Shown here: piece after piece, positions 16,763 through 25,363 of the stretch
Layout of the letters: every line of letters begins with the position of its first letter
Numbering within the stretch: position 1 is the first letter of the stretch
DNA from: Anaerozeibacter quisquiliarum
GTDB lineage: Bacteria; Bacillota; Clostridia; Christensenellales; Aristaeellaceae
Reading direction: 5' to 3' (one strand)
NCBI GenBank assembly: GCA_051162045.1
Contig: JBISDI010000023.1
Length of the DNA stretch: 64,000 bases
The notes under the pieces: model-generated
Seen by the model: the letters and a program-made list of their open reading frames with translations, nothing else
The model's database searches: none
What the model was told of the DNA's origin: nothing
Position numbers and translations under genes: made by a program

Positions 16763-18463
16763 TTACGATTGCTTCTTTGCGCCGCAGGGCAGCGGGGCTT
16801 CGCGCTCAAGCGATCCGTTTAATTTCATCACCTCGTACAGCGCGTAGCCGCCCGACAGGTTGAGGCAGCGAAAGTCGCGCTGGGTAAGGATGCGGCAGGC
16901 CGCGTAGCTGCGCAGCCCGCTCTGGCAGTAGACGTAGACGGTCTTGCCGCGGTCGAGTTCACCCAGCCGCTCGCGCAAATCGTCGAGCGGGATGTGCAGC
17001 GCGCCGCCGATGTGGCCCGCGTCGTACTCGTAGTCGGTGCGCACGTCGAGCAGCACGGCGTTCGGGTCCTCGAGCACGCCGGCCACGTCGTGCCAATGGA
17101 ACTGGCGCAGCTTGTCGGTCAACAGGTTCTCGATCACGAAGCCCACCATATTGACCGGGTCCTTGGCCGAGGAGAACGGAGGCGCGTAGCACAGCTCGAG
17201 CTCGGCCAGGTCGTAGGCCCGCATCCCCGCGCGGATGGCGGTGGCCAGCACGTCCGCGCGCTTGTCCACGCCCTCGAAGCCCGCCAGCTGCGCGCCCAGG
17301 ATGCGCCCGGTCGCCTTGTCGAACAGCGCCTTGATGTGCATGCCGGTCGCGCCCGGGTAGTAGCCGGCGTGGGAGGCCGGATAAGTGTGCACCACGTCGT
17401 AGTCGAGGTTTGCTGCCGCGGCCGCCGCCTCGTTCAAGCCGGTCGCGGCGATCGTCATGTCGAACAGCTTCATCACACTCGATCCCTGCGTGCCCCTGTA
17501 GGCGCTCTCGATGCCGGCAATGTGGTCGGCGGCGATGCGCCCCTGCTTGTTGGCGGGGCCGGCCAGCGGGATGTAACCAGGCGCGCCCGAGACCAGGTTT
17601 TTGATTTCAATGGCGTCGCCCACGGCGTAGATGTCCGGGATCGAGGTGCGCATGTGCTCGTCCACCACAATCGCGCCGCGCAGGTTCAGTTCGATGCCGG
17701 CCTTAAGCGCCAGCGCGCTGTCCGGGCGTACGCCCACCGACATCAGCACGAGGTCGGCCGCCAGCACCTGAGCGTCGTCCAGTTCCACGCCGAGCGATTC
17801 GGCGGCCGGGTGGAAGGCTTTCACGGCGTGCTTGAGCTTGAGGTGCACGCCTTGCTCGCGCAGGTATTGGTGCACATCCGCCGCCACGTCCAAGTCAAGC
17901 GGGCCGATCACATGGTCGGCAAACTCGACCACGGTGATATCCAGGCCCGCGCGCTTCAGGTTCTCGGCCATCTCCAGGCCGATGAAGCCGCCGCCCACCA
18001 CGACGGCCCTGCGGGGCTTCGCGGCCGCAATATAATCGTGGATCGCGAAGGTATCGGGGATGGTGCGCAGCGTGAACACCCGGCGGTCGTCGATGCCGGG
18101 AAGCGGCGGGCGCACGGGCTCCGCGCCGGGCGACAGGATCAGCTTGTCATAGGTTTCCTCGTAGGTATTGCCGGTCGCGCCGTCCTTGATGGTCACCACC
18201 CGGCGTTTCGGGTCGATCGCGACCGCTTCGTTTTGTACCCGCACATCCACGCGGAAGCGCCGGCGGAAGCTCTCCGGCGTCATAAGCGTCAGTTCGTCCC
18301 GGTCGGTGATCTCACCGCCGATGTAGTAGGGCAGGCCGCAGTTGGCGTAGGAGATATGCTCCCCGCGCTCGAGCAGCACGATGTCCATGTCTTCGTCGAG
18401 CCGCCTGAGCCGCGCCGCGGCCGACGCGCCCCCGGCCACGCCGCCGACGATGATCGTCTTCAT
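16763..18463 (-). CDS. CoA-disulfide reductase fused to a rhodanese domain
   Basis: FAD-dependent pyridine nucleotide-disulfide oxidoreductase of 566 residues. The FAD motif is VGGVAGGASAAARLRR, the single redox cysteine is Cys42 in SYANCGLPYY, and the ELCYAPPFSSAKDPVN segment is typical of the CoA-disulfide reductase group. The last about 100 residues form a rhodanese domain with active-site loop VYCQSGLRSY. CoADR-Rhd enzymes reduce CoA disulfide or CoA-persulfide/polysulfide with NAD(P)H. The start overlaps the upstream rhodanese stop (ATGA). A longer in-frame start lacks a ribosome site. Confidence 0.92.
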   Translation of the reverse strand: MKTIIVGGVAGGASAAARLRRLDEDMDIVLLERGEHISYANCGLPYYIGGEITDRDELTLMTPESFRRRFRVDVRVQNEAVAIDPKRRVVTIKDGATGNTYEETYDKLILSPGAEPVRPPLPGIDDRRVFTLRTIPDTFAIHDYIAAAKPRRAVVVGGGFIGLEMAENLKRAGLDITVVEFADHVIGPLDLDVAADVHQYLREQGVHLKLKHAVKAFHPAAESLGVELDDAQVLAADLVLMSVGVRPDSALALKAGIELNLRGAIVVDEHMRTSIPDIYAVGDAIEIKNLVSGAPGYIPLAGPANKQGRIAADHIAGIESAYRGTQGSSVMKLFDMTIAATGLNEAAAAAANLDYDVVHTYPASHAGYYPGATGMHIKALFDKATGRILGAQLAGFEGVDKRADVLATAIRAGMRAYDLAELELCYAPPFSSAKDPVNMVGFVIENLLTDKLRQFHWHDVAGVLEDPNAVLLDVRTDYEYDAGHIGGALHIPLDDLRERLGELDRGKTVYVYCQSGLRSYAACRILTQRDFRCLNLSGGYALYEVMKLNGSLEREAPLPCGAKKQS

Positions 18464-18798
18464 GCGCCCACCGTCCTTTCGAGTTCGCCCGGCCACTGCG
18501 TGATGCCGCCGATGTCAGTCACGCCCGTATAGCCCATCCGCGCGAGCTGCGCGCAGGCCATCCGGCTGCGCGCGCCGCTCAGGCAGTAGATGAATAGCTG
18601 TTCGTCCTTGTCGGGGACCACCGCTCCGATGCCGGCAATCCGGTCGAGCGGCAGATGCTGGCAGCCGGGGATGTGGCCCGCGTGGTATTCGTCGTCGGTG
18701 CGCACGTCCAAGAGGCGGATGGACTGATCCTGCGCGAGCGCTCGCTGGGCTTCCCGCATCGACATCGACCGGAACGCCGGCTTTCTGCCAAACCACAT
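18460..18798 (-). CDS. Single-domain rhodanese (sulfurtransferase)
   Basis: A 112-residue rhodanese that moves sulfane sulfur through a cysteine persulfide. The loop IYCLSGARSRM carries the catalytic Cys and the Arg residues expected for thiosulfate or persulfide binding, and RTDDEYHAGHIPG is the typical CH2A motif. The N-terminus WFGRKPAFRSM is short and not a signal peptide. An ATG two codons upstream (18804) overlaps the thioredoxin stop but nearly touches the GGAGG site, so 18798 is preferred. It overlaps the reductase gene by 4 bp. Confidence 0.88.
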   Translation of the reverse strand: MWFGRKPAFRSMSMREAQRALAQDQSIRLLDVRTDDEYHAGHIPGCQHLPLDRIAGIGAVVPDKDEQLFIYCLSGARSRMACAQLARMGYTGVTDIGGITQWPGELERTVGA

Positions 18799-18800
18799 GT

Positions 18801-19115
18801 TCATCCCTCCAGCATCTTCAAAATTTCTTCCTTGGGGCGCACGCCCGCGGCTGCGGCCGTCACCACACCCTCCTTGACGACGGCCAGCGTCGGGATGCTG
18901 GCCACCCGGAACGCGGCGGCGAGTTCCTGCTGCTCGTCGACATTGACCTTGCCGACCACGACCTCGCCGTCGAGTTCCTCGGCGAGCGAATCCAGCATCG
19001 GGGACAGCATGCGGCAGGGCGCGCACCAGGGCGCCCAGAAATCGATCAGCACCGGCCGGCTCGAAGCCAGCACCTCGCTTTGAAAATTGTCCTTCGTCAG
19101 CGTAACCGTTGCCAT
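18801..19115 (-). CDS. trxA: Thioredoxin
   Basis: A 104-residue thioredoxin, the first gene of the sulfur-handling operon. The redox site is WCAPC (residues 30-34), with the conserved DFWAPW start of the helix and the cis-Pro in SIPTLAVVKEG. It supplies electrons to disulfides and can reduce rhodanese persulfides. The start ATG at 19115 is 8 bp after GGGAGG; an ATG two codons upstream is too close. Its stop lies in the overlap with the rhodanese gene. Confidence 0.93.
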   Translation of the reverse strand: MATVTLTKDNFQSEVLASSRPVLIDFWAPWCAPCRMLSPMLDSLAEELDGEVVVGKVNVDEQQELAAAFRVASIPTLAVVKEGVVTAAAAGVRPKEEILKMLEG

Positions 19116-19144
19116 GTACATTACCTCCCTCGTTCGTTGGCGAC

Positions 19145-19185
19145 AGTATAGCAAACGAGGCGGCGCGGTTCTGTAACCAAGTTAC
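19145..19185 (-). promoter_or_regulatory. Class II Crp/Fnr-type promoter of the trx-rhodanese-CoADR operon
   Basis: The palindrome GTAACTTGGTTAC (19185-19173 on the minus strand; 15 bp with flanking T/A) lies 22 bp upstream of TATACT (19150-19145), and no -35 box is visible. The palindrome centre would be about 41 bp before the start point, the class II activator position. Confidence 0.7.
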
Positions 19186-19221
19186 AAAGCCGGGCGGATG
19201 GCAAGGGGTGAAATGGCGGCT

Positions 19222-20397
19222 TCATTTCCGCGCGACCTCCAGTATCTTGTCGGCCGCCAGCCTGGGCCCGCCGCATTTTCGGAAGCCCTCGGAGATTTTC
19301 CGGGCGTTATCCCTGTAGATTGGATGATCGGAAATCTCTTTTACGGCCTCCTTTATCGCATCCACACGATTGTCTTTTGGATATACGCCCGCGCCCAATT
19401 CGTTGACGCGGTAGGCAACCCCGCCCTGTTCGCCTGTCTGCGGAAACATGATTAAAGGCACTTCATAATACAACGCCTCGTTTACGCTGTTCATGCCGCA
19501 ATGTGTAATGAACATATCGACCCGCTGCAAGACCTCGATTTGATTTACGCTTTTTTCCACATGGAAATTTTCCGGGATGTCACCCAGATCGGCCATATCA
19601 ATCACGCTGCCGACCGACATGATGACATCCATACCACTGTCGTTCAGGGCCGTCATGCAATTGCGGAAAAAGGAGATATTCAGATTGTTTACCGTGCCAA
19701 GCGAGATGTAGACGCTCTTTCTTTTCGGCTTTATGATTTTATCGTCACGCTGGGGTACGGAAGGGCCGACAAAGATGTACTTATCCGAGAATGTCTCGGC
19801 GCAGGGCTGAAACGCCGGCGAGGTGTAGACGATTGTGTGGGTGTCGTTATCGTTTTGCAGGATGGATAGCACACCCCTGACCGGATAGCCCTTATCCCGC
19901 AGCCGCTTGAGGCTTCTGTTCGCCTTCGGCAGGGAGAGCAGCCATTTGAACAGCTCTCCGATCCCCTGCTTCATGATTTTTGCGGAATGGCGATTGAACG
20001 CAAACGTCGTCGTGGAAGAAACAAAGGGGATATCGAGCTTTAAGGCAATCAGCTTTCCCCAGATGGCCATCGAATCGGCCACGATGCAATCCGGCTTCCA
20101 GCTCCGCATGTCCTCGAGGAGCGCCTCGTCCAAGGCCAATGTGGTATGCACGAGCACTTCCATGGAAAAGGCGATGTCTTTTCCGATGCGGCCCGAGTCC
20201 TCGGGCTTCAGGTTCATTTGAATATCATACCGATCGCAAGAGATGTACCTTGCGCCTGTGGATTCAATCTTCTCCCTCATGAGGTCATAGGAGTAATACC
20301 GAACCTCATGGCCTTTTTCTACCAGGCACCTGACGACCTCCAGCGTGGGATTGGTGTGGCCATGCGCCGGAATGCCAAAAAACGCAATTTTCTTCAT
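19222..20397 (-). CDS. MGT-family UDP-glycosyltransferase (macrolide type)
   Basis: A GT1 glycosyltransferase of 391 residues, transferring a sugar from a nucleotide donor to a small lipophilic acceptor. The N-terminal domain begins IAFFGIPAHGHTNPTLEV, with the acceptor-side His in GHTNP. The donor-binding signature is THCGMNSVNEALYYEVPLI followed by PQTGEQGGVAYRV. Relatives include B. subtilis YjiC and macrolide-inactivating enzymes. The 4-bp overlap with the AbrB-like gene suggests joint control. The base composition is lower in G+C than its neighbours, which may mark acquisition by transfer. Confidence 0.9.
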   Translation of the reverse strand: MKKIAFFGIPAHGHTNPTLEVVRCLVEKGHEVRYYSYDLMREKIESTGARYISCDRYDIQMNLKPEDSGRIGKDIAFSMEVLVHTTLALDEALLEDMRSWKPDCIVADSMAIWGKLIALKLDIPFVSSTTTFAFNRHSAKIMKQGIGELFKWLLSLPKANRSLKRLRDKGYPVRGVLSILQNDNDTHTIVYTSPAFQPCAETFSDKYIFVGPSVPQRDDKIIKPKRKSVYISLGTVNNLNISFFRNCMTALNDSGMDVIMSVGSVIDMADLGDIPENFHVEKSVNQIEVLQRVDMFITHCGMNSVNEALYYEVPLIMFPQTGEQGGVAYRVNELGAGVYPKDNRVDAIKEAVKEISDHPIYRDNARKISEGFRKCGGPRLAADKILEVARK

Positions 20398-20684
20398 TTG
20401 CCGTCACCCGCTTCCTTAACCGCATTTGCGAACAGGAGCAAATCTTCTTCACTTTGATCCGGATAGATTTCCTTCGCTTTTCCAGCAAAAATGGCGTCGG
20501 AAATTTTGGCGAAGACGCCGTATCTTTCCAGGGCAATGCCCCTCTCACGATCCGCCAAAAGCAACAAGGTATCGCCCGGGGATATGTCAAACATGGCCCT
20601 GACTTCTTTCGGTATGACGATCTGCCCCTTGGGGCCGACCTTTATGGAACTCATAAAGCGTCCGTTTTTGGCTTTTGACTTCAT
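20394..20684 (-). CDS. AbrB/SpoVT-type transcription regulator
   Basis: A 96-residue protein with a SpoVT/AbrB swapped-hairpin DNA-binding domain: SSIKVGPKGQIVIPKEVRAM followed by FDISPGDTLLLL. The C-terminal part (SDAIFAGKAKEIY) is short and probably helical. The start ATG is 9 bp after GGAGG. It overlaps the glycosyltransferase start by 4 bp, so it most likely regulates this two-gene unit, for example by binding the AT-rich promoter upstream. Confidence 0.88.
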   Translation of the reverse strand: MKSKAKNGRFMSSIKVGPKGQIVIPKEVRAMFDISPGDTLLLLADRERGIALERYGVFAKISDAIFAGKAKEIYPDQSEEDLLLFANAVKEAGDGK

Positions 20685-20722
20685 AACATCGCGCCTCCGG
20701 GTTATAAAAGTATTACTTGTAT

Positions 20723-20751
20723 AACTTATCATATTTTCCTAAATTTGTCAA
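20723..20751 (-). promoter_or_regulatory. Promoter of the AbrB-glycosyltransferase operon
   Basis: Minus-strand TTGACA (20751-20746), a 17-bp spacer and a weak TAAGTT (20728-20723), within an unusually AT-rich 50-bp stretch. The following AAGTTATACAAGTAATACTT is partly symmetrical and could be an operator. Confidence 0.5.
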
Positions 20752-20762
20752 GCCCCAAAGAA

Positions 20763-20807
20763 AAGGATCACCCGGTTTCCGCCGCTTGCGGGAACCGGGT
20801 GATCCTT
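20763..20807 (-). terminator. Terminator of the ctsR-clpC operon
   Basis: An 18-bp nearly perfect stem (AAGGATCACCCGGT and its complement) with a 9-base loop lies 11 bp after the clpC stop. On the minus strand it is followed by TTCTTT. Confidence 0.88.
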
Positions 20808-20817
20808 GTATTGCACC

Positions 20818-23247
20818 CTACGCGGGCACATGTTCCAACTGCCTGAACGTCAGCTTGTCGCCGTCGACGCCGACGGCTACGCGACTGCCCAGCGCGATGC
20901 GGCCGGAGAGGATCTCCTCGCTGAGCGCGTCCTCCACCATGCGCTGGATCGCGCGGCGGAGCGGGCGCGCGCCGTACTGCGCGTCGAAGCCGCTCGTCGA
21001 GAGCAGGCCCACCGCCTCCTCTGAGGCCACCAGCTCAATGCCGCGCTCCTTGAGGCGGCGCGCCACCTGGCCCAGCATCAGCCGCGCGATCTGAGCAATT
21101 TCCTCCTCCTTGAGCTCGCGGAATACGATGATCTCGTCCACGCGGTTCAGGAACTCGGGCCTGAAGATCTTCTTGACCTCGTCCATGATGCCTTCCTTCA
21201 TGACCTCATAGCCCTTGACCTCGCCGATCGAACTGCCGAAACCGAGCGTGCGCTGCTTCTTGAGCGCGTGCGCGCCGGCGTTGCTGGTCATCACGATCAC
21301 GGTGTTTTTGAAGTCCACCACCCGGCCCTGGCCGTCGGTCAGCCGTCCGTCCTCGAGGATTTGCAAAAGCGCGTTGAACACGTCGGGATGCGCCTTTTCC
21401 ACCTCGTCGAACAGCACCACGGAGTAGGGCTTGCGGCGCACCTTTTCGGTCAGCTGGCCGCCCTCCTCATGGCCCACGTAGCCCGGGGGCGAGCCGATCA
21501 TGCGCGACACCGAGTGCTTCTCCATGTACTCCGACATGTCGATGCGGACCATGCTGTTCTCGTCGCCGAACAGCGCCTCGCCCAGCGCCTTGCACAGCTC
21601 GGTCTTGCCGACGCCCGTCGGGCCCAGAAAGATGAACGAGCCGATCGGGCGGCCGGGATCCTTGAGCCCGGCGCGCGCGCGGCGCACGGCGCGGGCCACC
21701 GCGGCGACCGCCTCGTCCTGGCCGATCACGCGGTCGTGCAGGATGTTCTCGAGCTTCAGCAGGCGCTCGGCCTCGCCCTCGGTCATGCGCGTGACCGGGA
21801 TGCCGGTCCAGGCCGACACGATCTGCGCGACTTCCTCCTCGCCCACGGTCAGTACCTTTTCTTCGCGCTTCTTCTCCCACTGCTTGCGGCGCTCGTTCAT
21901 CTCGTTTTGCAGCTTCTTTTTTTCGTCGCGCAGCGAGGCCGCCTTTTCAAAGTCCTCGTGCGCCACCGCCTCCTCGGTCTCCTTGTTGAGCGCCTCGAGT
22001 TTTGATTCCTGCTCCTTCATATCGGGCGGGGCGGTGAACGCCTGGATCCGCACGCGGCTTGCCGCCTCGTCGACCAGATCGATCGCCTTGTCGGGCAGGA
22101 ACCGATCGGGGATGTAGCGGTCGGACAGGTTGACCGCCGCCTTCAGCGCCTCGTCGGTGATGTGCACGCGGTGGTGCGCTTCGTAGCGATCGCGCAGCCC
22201 CGTCATGATCGCGATCGCCTCGTCCTTGGTGGGTTCGCCCACCACGACCGTCTGGAACCGGCGCTCGAGCGCCGCGTCCTTCTCGATGTGCTTGCGGTAC
22301 TCGCTGAGCGTGGTCGCGCCGACCAGCTGCATCTCGCCGCGGGCTAAGAGGGGCTTCAGGATGTTGGCCGCGTCGATCGCGCCCTCGGCCGCGCCCGCGC
22401 CCACCAGCGTGTGCAGCTCGTCGATGAACAGGATGACGTTGCCGGCCTTGCGAATCTCGGCCATGGCGTTCTTCATCCGCTCCTCGAACTCGCCGCGGTA
22501 CTTCGCGCCCGCGATCATACCGGCGAGGTCGAGCGACAGTACGCGCTTGCCGCGCAGGATTTCGGGAATATTGCCCTCGGCGATCAGCTGGGCCAGCCCC
22601 TCGACGATCGCCGACTTGCCCACGCCCGGCTCGCCGATCAAGACCGGGTTGTTCTTGGTGCGCCGCGACAGGATTTGAACGATCCGCTCGATTTCGGTGG
22701 CGCGCCCGATCACCGGGTCGAGCTCGCCCGCGCGCGCCGCGCGGGTCAGGTCGCGCGCGAACTGGTTCAGCACCGGCGTGTCTTCGTCCGCGCCCTCGGA
22801 CTTGGGGCCCTCTTCGTTGCCGATGAGCTTTAGCAGTTCCTCGCGCGCCTTGTCGAGGTCGATGCCCATCTTGATTAAGATGTGCGCCGCCACGCCCTCG
22901 CGCTCGCGCATCAGCGCCAGCAGCAAGTGCTCGGTACCCACGTAGTTTTGTTTCAAATCGCGGGCCTCGCGCCCGCTTTGCTCGAGCACCTTCTTGGTGC
23001 GCGGGGTGTAGCTCATCGCCTTGATCGGCTGGGTGTTGTCGCCGCGCCCGAGCAGCTCGAGCACCTCGGCGCGCACGGCGTCGAGCGTGAGGCCGGACAG
23101 CACCGCGCCCGCCGAGCCCGGATCGCTGAGCACGCCCAGCAGCAAATGCTCGGTGCCCACGTAGTTGCGCCCGAGCCCGGCCGCTTCCTGCTGGGAAGCG
23201 ACCAGCGCGCGCTGCGCGCGCTCGGTGAATCTTGAAAAGAATGCCAT
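20818..23247 (-). CDS. clpC: ATP-dependent Clp protease ATPase subunit ClpC
   Basis: Hsp100 unfoldase of 809 residues that feeds substrates, including arginine-phosphorylated proteins, to ClpP. In order: two N-domain repeats (NYVGTEHLLL occurs twice), AAA1 with Walker A GEPGVGKSAIVEG, a coiled M domain with a UVR-like motif (EDFEKAASLRDEKKKL), AAA2 with Walker A GPTGVGKTELC, and a C-terminal D2-small domain. The ClpP-docking loop contains the LGF motif (TLGFGS). It is the last gene of the ctsR operon. Confidence 0.98.
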   Translation of the reverse strand: MAFFSRFTERAQRALVASQQEAAGLGRNYVGTEHLLLGVLSDPGSAGAVLSGLTLDAVRAEVLELLGRGDNTQPIKAMSYTPRTKKVLEQSGREARDLKQNYVGTEHLLLALMREREGVAAHILIKMGIDLDKAREELLKLIGNEEGPKSEGADEDTPVLNQFARDLTRAARAGELDPVIGRATEIERIVQILSRRTKNNPVLIGEPGVGKSAIVEGLAQLIAEGNIPEILRGKRVLSLDLAGMIAGAKYRGEFEERMKNAMAEIRKAGNVILFIDELHTLVGAGAAEGAIDAANILKPLLARGEMQLVGATTLSEYRKHIEKDAALERRFQTVVVGEPTKDEAIAIMTGLRDRYEAHHRVHITDEALKAAVNLSDRYIPDRFLPDKAIDLVDEAASRVRIQAFTAPPDMKEQESKLEALNKETEEAVAHEDFEKAASLRDEKKKLQNEMNERRKQWEKKREEKVLTVGEEEVAQIVSAWTGIPVTRMTEGEAERLLKLENILHDRVIGQDEAVAAVARAVRRARAGLKDPGRPIGSFIFLGPTGVGKTELCKALGEALFGDENSMVRIDMSEYMEKHSVSRMIGSPPGYVGHEEGGQLTEKVRRKPYSVVLFDEVEKAHPDVFNALLQILEDGRLTDGQGRVVDFKNTVIVMTSNAGAHALKKQRTLGFGSSIGEVKGYEVMKEGIMDEVKKIFRPEFLNRVDEIIVFRELKEEEIAQIARLMLGQVARRLKERGIELVASEEAVGLLSTSGFDAQYGARPLRRAIQRMVEDALSEEILSGRIALGSRVAVGVDGDKLTFRQLEHVPA

Positions 23248-23295
23248 ATCTTAATCCTCCTTAAGGTCGTTGGTTCGGGGCGCGGCGCCATGGAA

Positions 23296-23324
23296 CCCAT
23301 TCCCCTCCCGGGGAGGGGAATGGG
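23296..23324. repeat. Perfect GC-rich palindrome between mcsB and clpC
   Basis: CCCATTCCCCTCCC followed by GGGAGGGGAATGGG (perfect palindrome) lies in the 84-bp gap between the mcsB stop and the clpC start. It belongs to the CATTCCCCTC family seen elsewhere in the window and could act as an intra-operon hairpin. Confidence 0.75.
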
Positions 23325-23331
23325 TCACCCG

Positions 23332-24339
23332 TCAAATGACTTTCAATGCGTCGCGCAGGATGTCGGCGCGCAGTGCGTCGCGGGCGCGCTCGGATAGCGC
23401 TTCGCCCGCGCGCACGGCCAGCGAGCCGTTTTGCAAATCCCAGACCAAGGCGTCGACCGCGTTGACCGGAAAGTTTACGAGGCCGATCGAGGCCGCAACG
23501 CGCAGATCGCTCATGCGGGGCATGAGCTCGGCCGCGCTCATCATGCGCGCCGTCTTCAAGATGCCCACCGAGCGCATCAGCTTATCCGCCACCGCCACCG
23601 CGTCCTGCTGGTTCATCGCCTCGCGCACCTGGCGCTCGTGCCCGGCCAGTTGCAGCGTCGTGGCGATCAGCGCGCGGATGATGTCGTCCTCGGTACGGCC
23701 GAGCGTGGACTGGTTCGACACCTGGTACAGGCAGCCCACCGCATCGCTGCCCTCGCCGTAGATGCCGCGCACCGTCATCGACAGCTTGGCGACCGCCTGG
23801 ACGATCGAGCCGATCTGCCCGGTCGCGCTGAGCGCGGGCAGGTGCAGCATCGTGGAGGCGCGCATGCCGGTGCCGACGTTGGTCGGGCAGCTCGTCAGGT
23901 AGCCCCACTGTGCGTCGTAGGCAAACCGCCCCTGCTCGCTCAACCGGTCGTCGGCCTTGAAGGCCAGCTCGGCCGCTCGCTCGAGTTGCAGGCCCGGCAG
24001 CAACCCCTGGATGCGCAGGTGATCCTCCTCGTTGACCATGATGGACGTAGTTTCGCCGCTCGAAATCAGCGCGGCCGACCACTGCTTGAACTTGAGCAGG
24101 TCGTAGCTGACGAGATGGCGCTCCACCAAACGGTTGCGCGCGTCTTCGCTGAGCTCGGCCATGCGCAGGAATTCGTAGTCGCCCGGCTTTCGCTCCATCG
24201 CGGCGCGCGCTCGCTCGATCGTGAGGCCGGCGCGCTCGCCGTCCATCTTGGGGAAGAACGGGATGTCCGCGTAGTTGCGCGCCAGGCGCACGCGGCTGGA
24301 CAGTACCACGTCCTGTTCGGGCGCGAGGTAATCGGTCAT
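23332..24339 (-). CDS. mcsB: Protein-arginine kinase McsB
   Basis: Phosphagen-kinase-fold enzyme of 335 residues that phosphorylates arginines on CtsR and damaged proteins to mark them for ClpCP. ATP-binding arginines are visible in SSRVRLARN, and the catalytic-loop signature is TSCPTNVGTGMRAS. The C-terminal region keeps RMSDLRVAASIGL. It is slightly shorter than B. subtilis McsB (363). Its start overlaps the mcsA stop by 4 bp, consistent with McsA being its activator. Confidence 0.96.
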   Translation of the reverse strand: MTDYLAPEQDVVLSSRVRLARNYADIPFFPKMDGERAGLTIERARAAMERKPGDYEFLRMAELSEDARNRLVERHLVSYDLLKFKQWSAALISSGETTSIMVNEEDHLRIQGLLPGLQLERAAELAFKADDRLSEQGRFAYDAQWGYLTSCPTNVGTGMRASTMLHLPALSATGQIGSIVQAVAKLSMTVRGIYGEGSDAVGCLYQVSNQSTLGRTEDDIIRALIATTLQLAGHERQVREAMNQQDAVAVADKLMRSVGILKTARMMSAAELMPRMSDLRVAASIGLVNFPVNAVDALVWDLQNGSLAVRAGEALSERARDALRADILRDALKVI

Positions 24340-24875
24340 GTTTCTACCTCCCCGGCCGCGGGCACGGCCTCGAGCTTGCCTTTAAGCGCGCGAATCTGGT
24401 CGCGCAGCCGCGCCGCTTCCTCGTAGGCCTCATCGGCGATCGCGCGGCCCAGGCGCTGCTTGAGCCGCTCAATTTCCAGCCGGATCGACAGATCGCTCGA
24501 TGAGCCGCCCGGCAACCGCCCGCTGTGCCGCGTGTGGCCGTGGATGCGCTTGAGCATCGTTTCCAGCGGCGCGCGGAAAGCCCCGTAGCAGCCGGGGCAG
24601 CCCAGGAAGCCGGTCTCGCGGAATTCCTCGTAGGTCTGGCCGCAGTCCGCGCATATGAGATCGAGGGCCTCCGGATGCTCGTCGTCGTCCTGCTGCTTGA
24701 CCGCCTGCAACAGGCCCCCGATCAGTCCCGCGAGCGAGGACAGATCGAGCGTACCGAACTGCTTCTTGGCCTTGGCCATGCATTCGGTGCACAAGTGCCG
24801 CTCACGCTTTTCCCCACCCGATATCGTCATCAGCTTGATCGTGGCGTCGCGGACGCCGCATTCATCGCAAATCAT
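24336..24875 (-). CDS. mcsA: McsA, zinc-finger activator of McsB
   Basis: A 179-residue activator of McsB. It has two pairs of CXXC zinc ligands (CDECG and CTECM; CADCG and CPGCY) in the N-terminal half and a C-terminal UVR motif (YEEAARLRDQIRAL). The start MICDECG has GGAAGGAGAGG upstream; earlier in-frame Met residues lie in ctsR. It overlaps ctsR by 14 bp. Confidence 0.95.
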   Translation of the reverse strand: MICDECGVRDATIKLMTISGGEKRERHLCTECMAKAKKQFGTLDLSSLAGLIGGLLQAVKQQDDDEHPEALDLICADCGQTYEEFRETGFLGCPGCYGAFRAPLETMLKRIHGHTRHSGRLPGGSSSDLSIRLEIERLKQRLGRAIADEAYEEAARLRDQIRALKGKLEAVPAAGEVET

Positions 24876-25347
24876 CGCTGTCCTCTCCTTCCAGGTTGCG
24901 AAAAACCTGTTTGAGCATGCTGCTGAGCACGGCCGCCCGCAGCACATCCTTGGCGCTGATCGGCAGAGCCAGCGCGCTCTTCGAAACGGCCGCGCGCATC
25001 AGCGAAGCCTCGCCCGGGGTAACCAGCTCGCCGTCCTCAATCTGGGCGATGATCGCCCGCGCGGTGTCCTCGGCGATCGCCGTGCCCACGCGGCCCAGCA
25101 GGGCGCTCAGCAGATTGTCCGCGCCGCTCATCTGCAGGCGCACGATCCGCACGAACCCGCCGCCGCCGCGCCGGCTCTCGATCAGGTAACCGTGATCGAC
25201 TGAGAACCTAGTCGCCAGCACGTAGTTGATCTGAGACGGCGCGCACCCAAAGTGCTGCGCCAACTCGTTGCGCCGAAGTTCTATCTGACGATCGTCGCAC
25301 ATCAGTTCCTTGATGAATCGCTCGATCATATCGCTCAGCTGTGCCAT
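24862..25347 (-). CDS. ctsR: CtsR, repressor of class III heat-shock genes
   Basis: A 161-residue dimeric repressor. The winged-helix N-terminal half includes RRNELAQHFGCAPSQINYVL and the arginine-glycine wing ESRRGGGGFVRI, where phosphorylation by McsB acts in relatives. It is the first gene of ctsR-mcsA-mcsB-clpC, and a CtsR operator lies directly on its promoter, giving autoregulation. Confidence 0.97.
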   Translation of the reverse strand: MAQLSDMIERFIKELMCDDRQIELRRNELAQHFGCAPSQINYVLATRFSVDHGYLIESRRGGGGFVRIVRLQMSGADNLLSALLGRVGTAIAEDTARAIIAQIEDGELVTPGEASLMRAAVSKSALALPISAKDVLRAAVLSSMLKQVFRNLEGEDSDDLR

Positions 25348-25363
25348 GTTCCCGACCTCCGTA

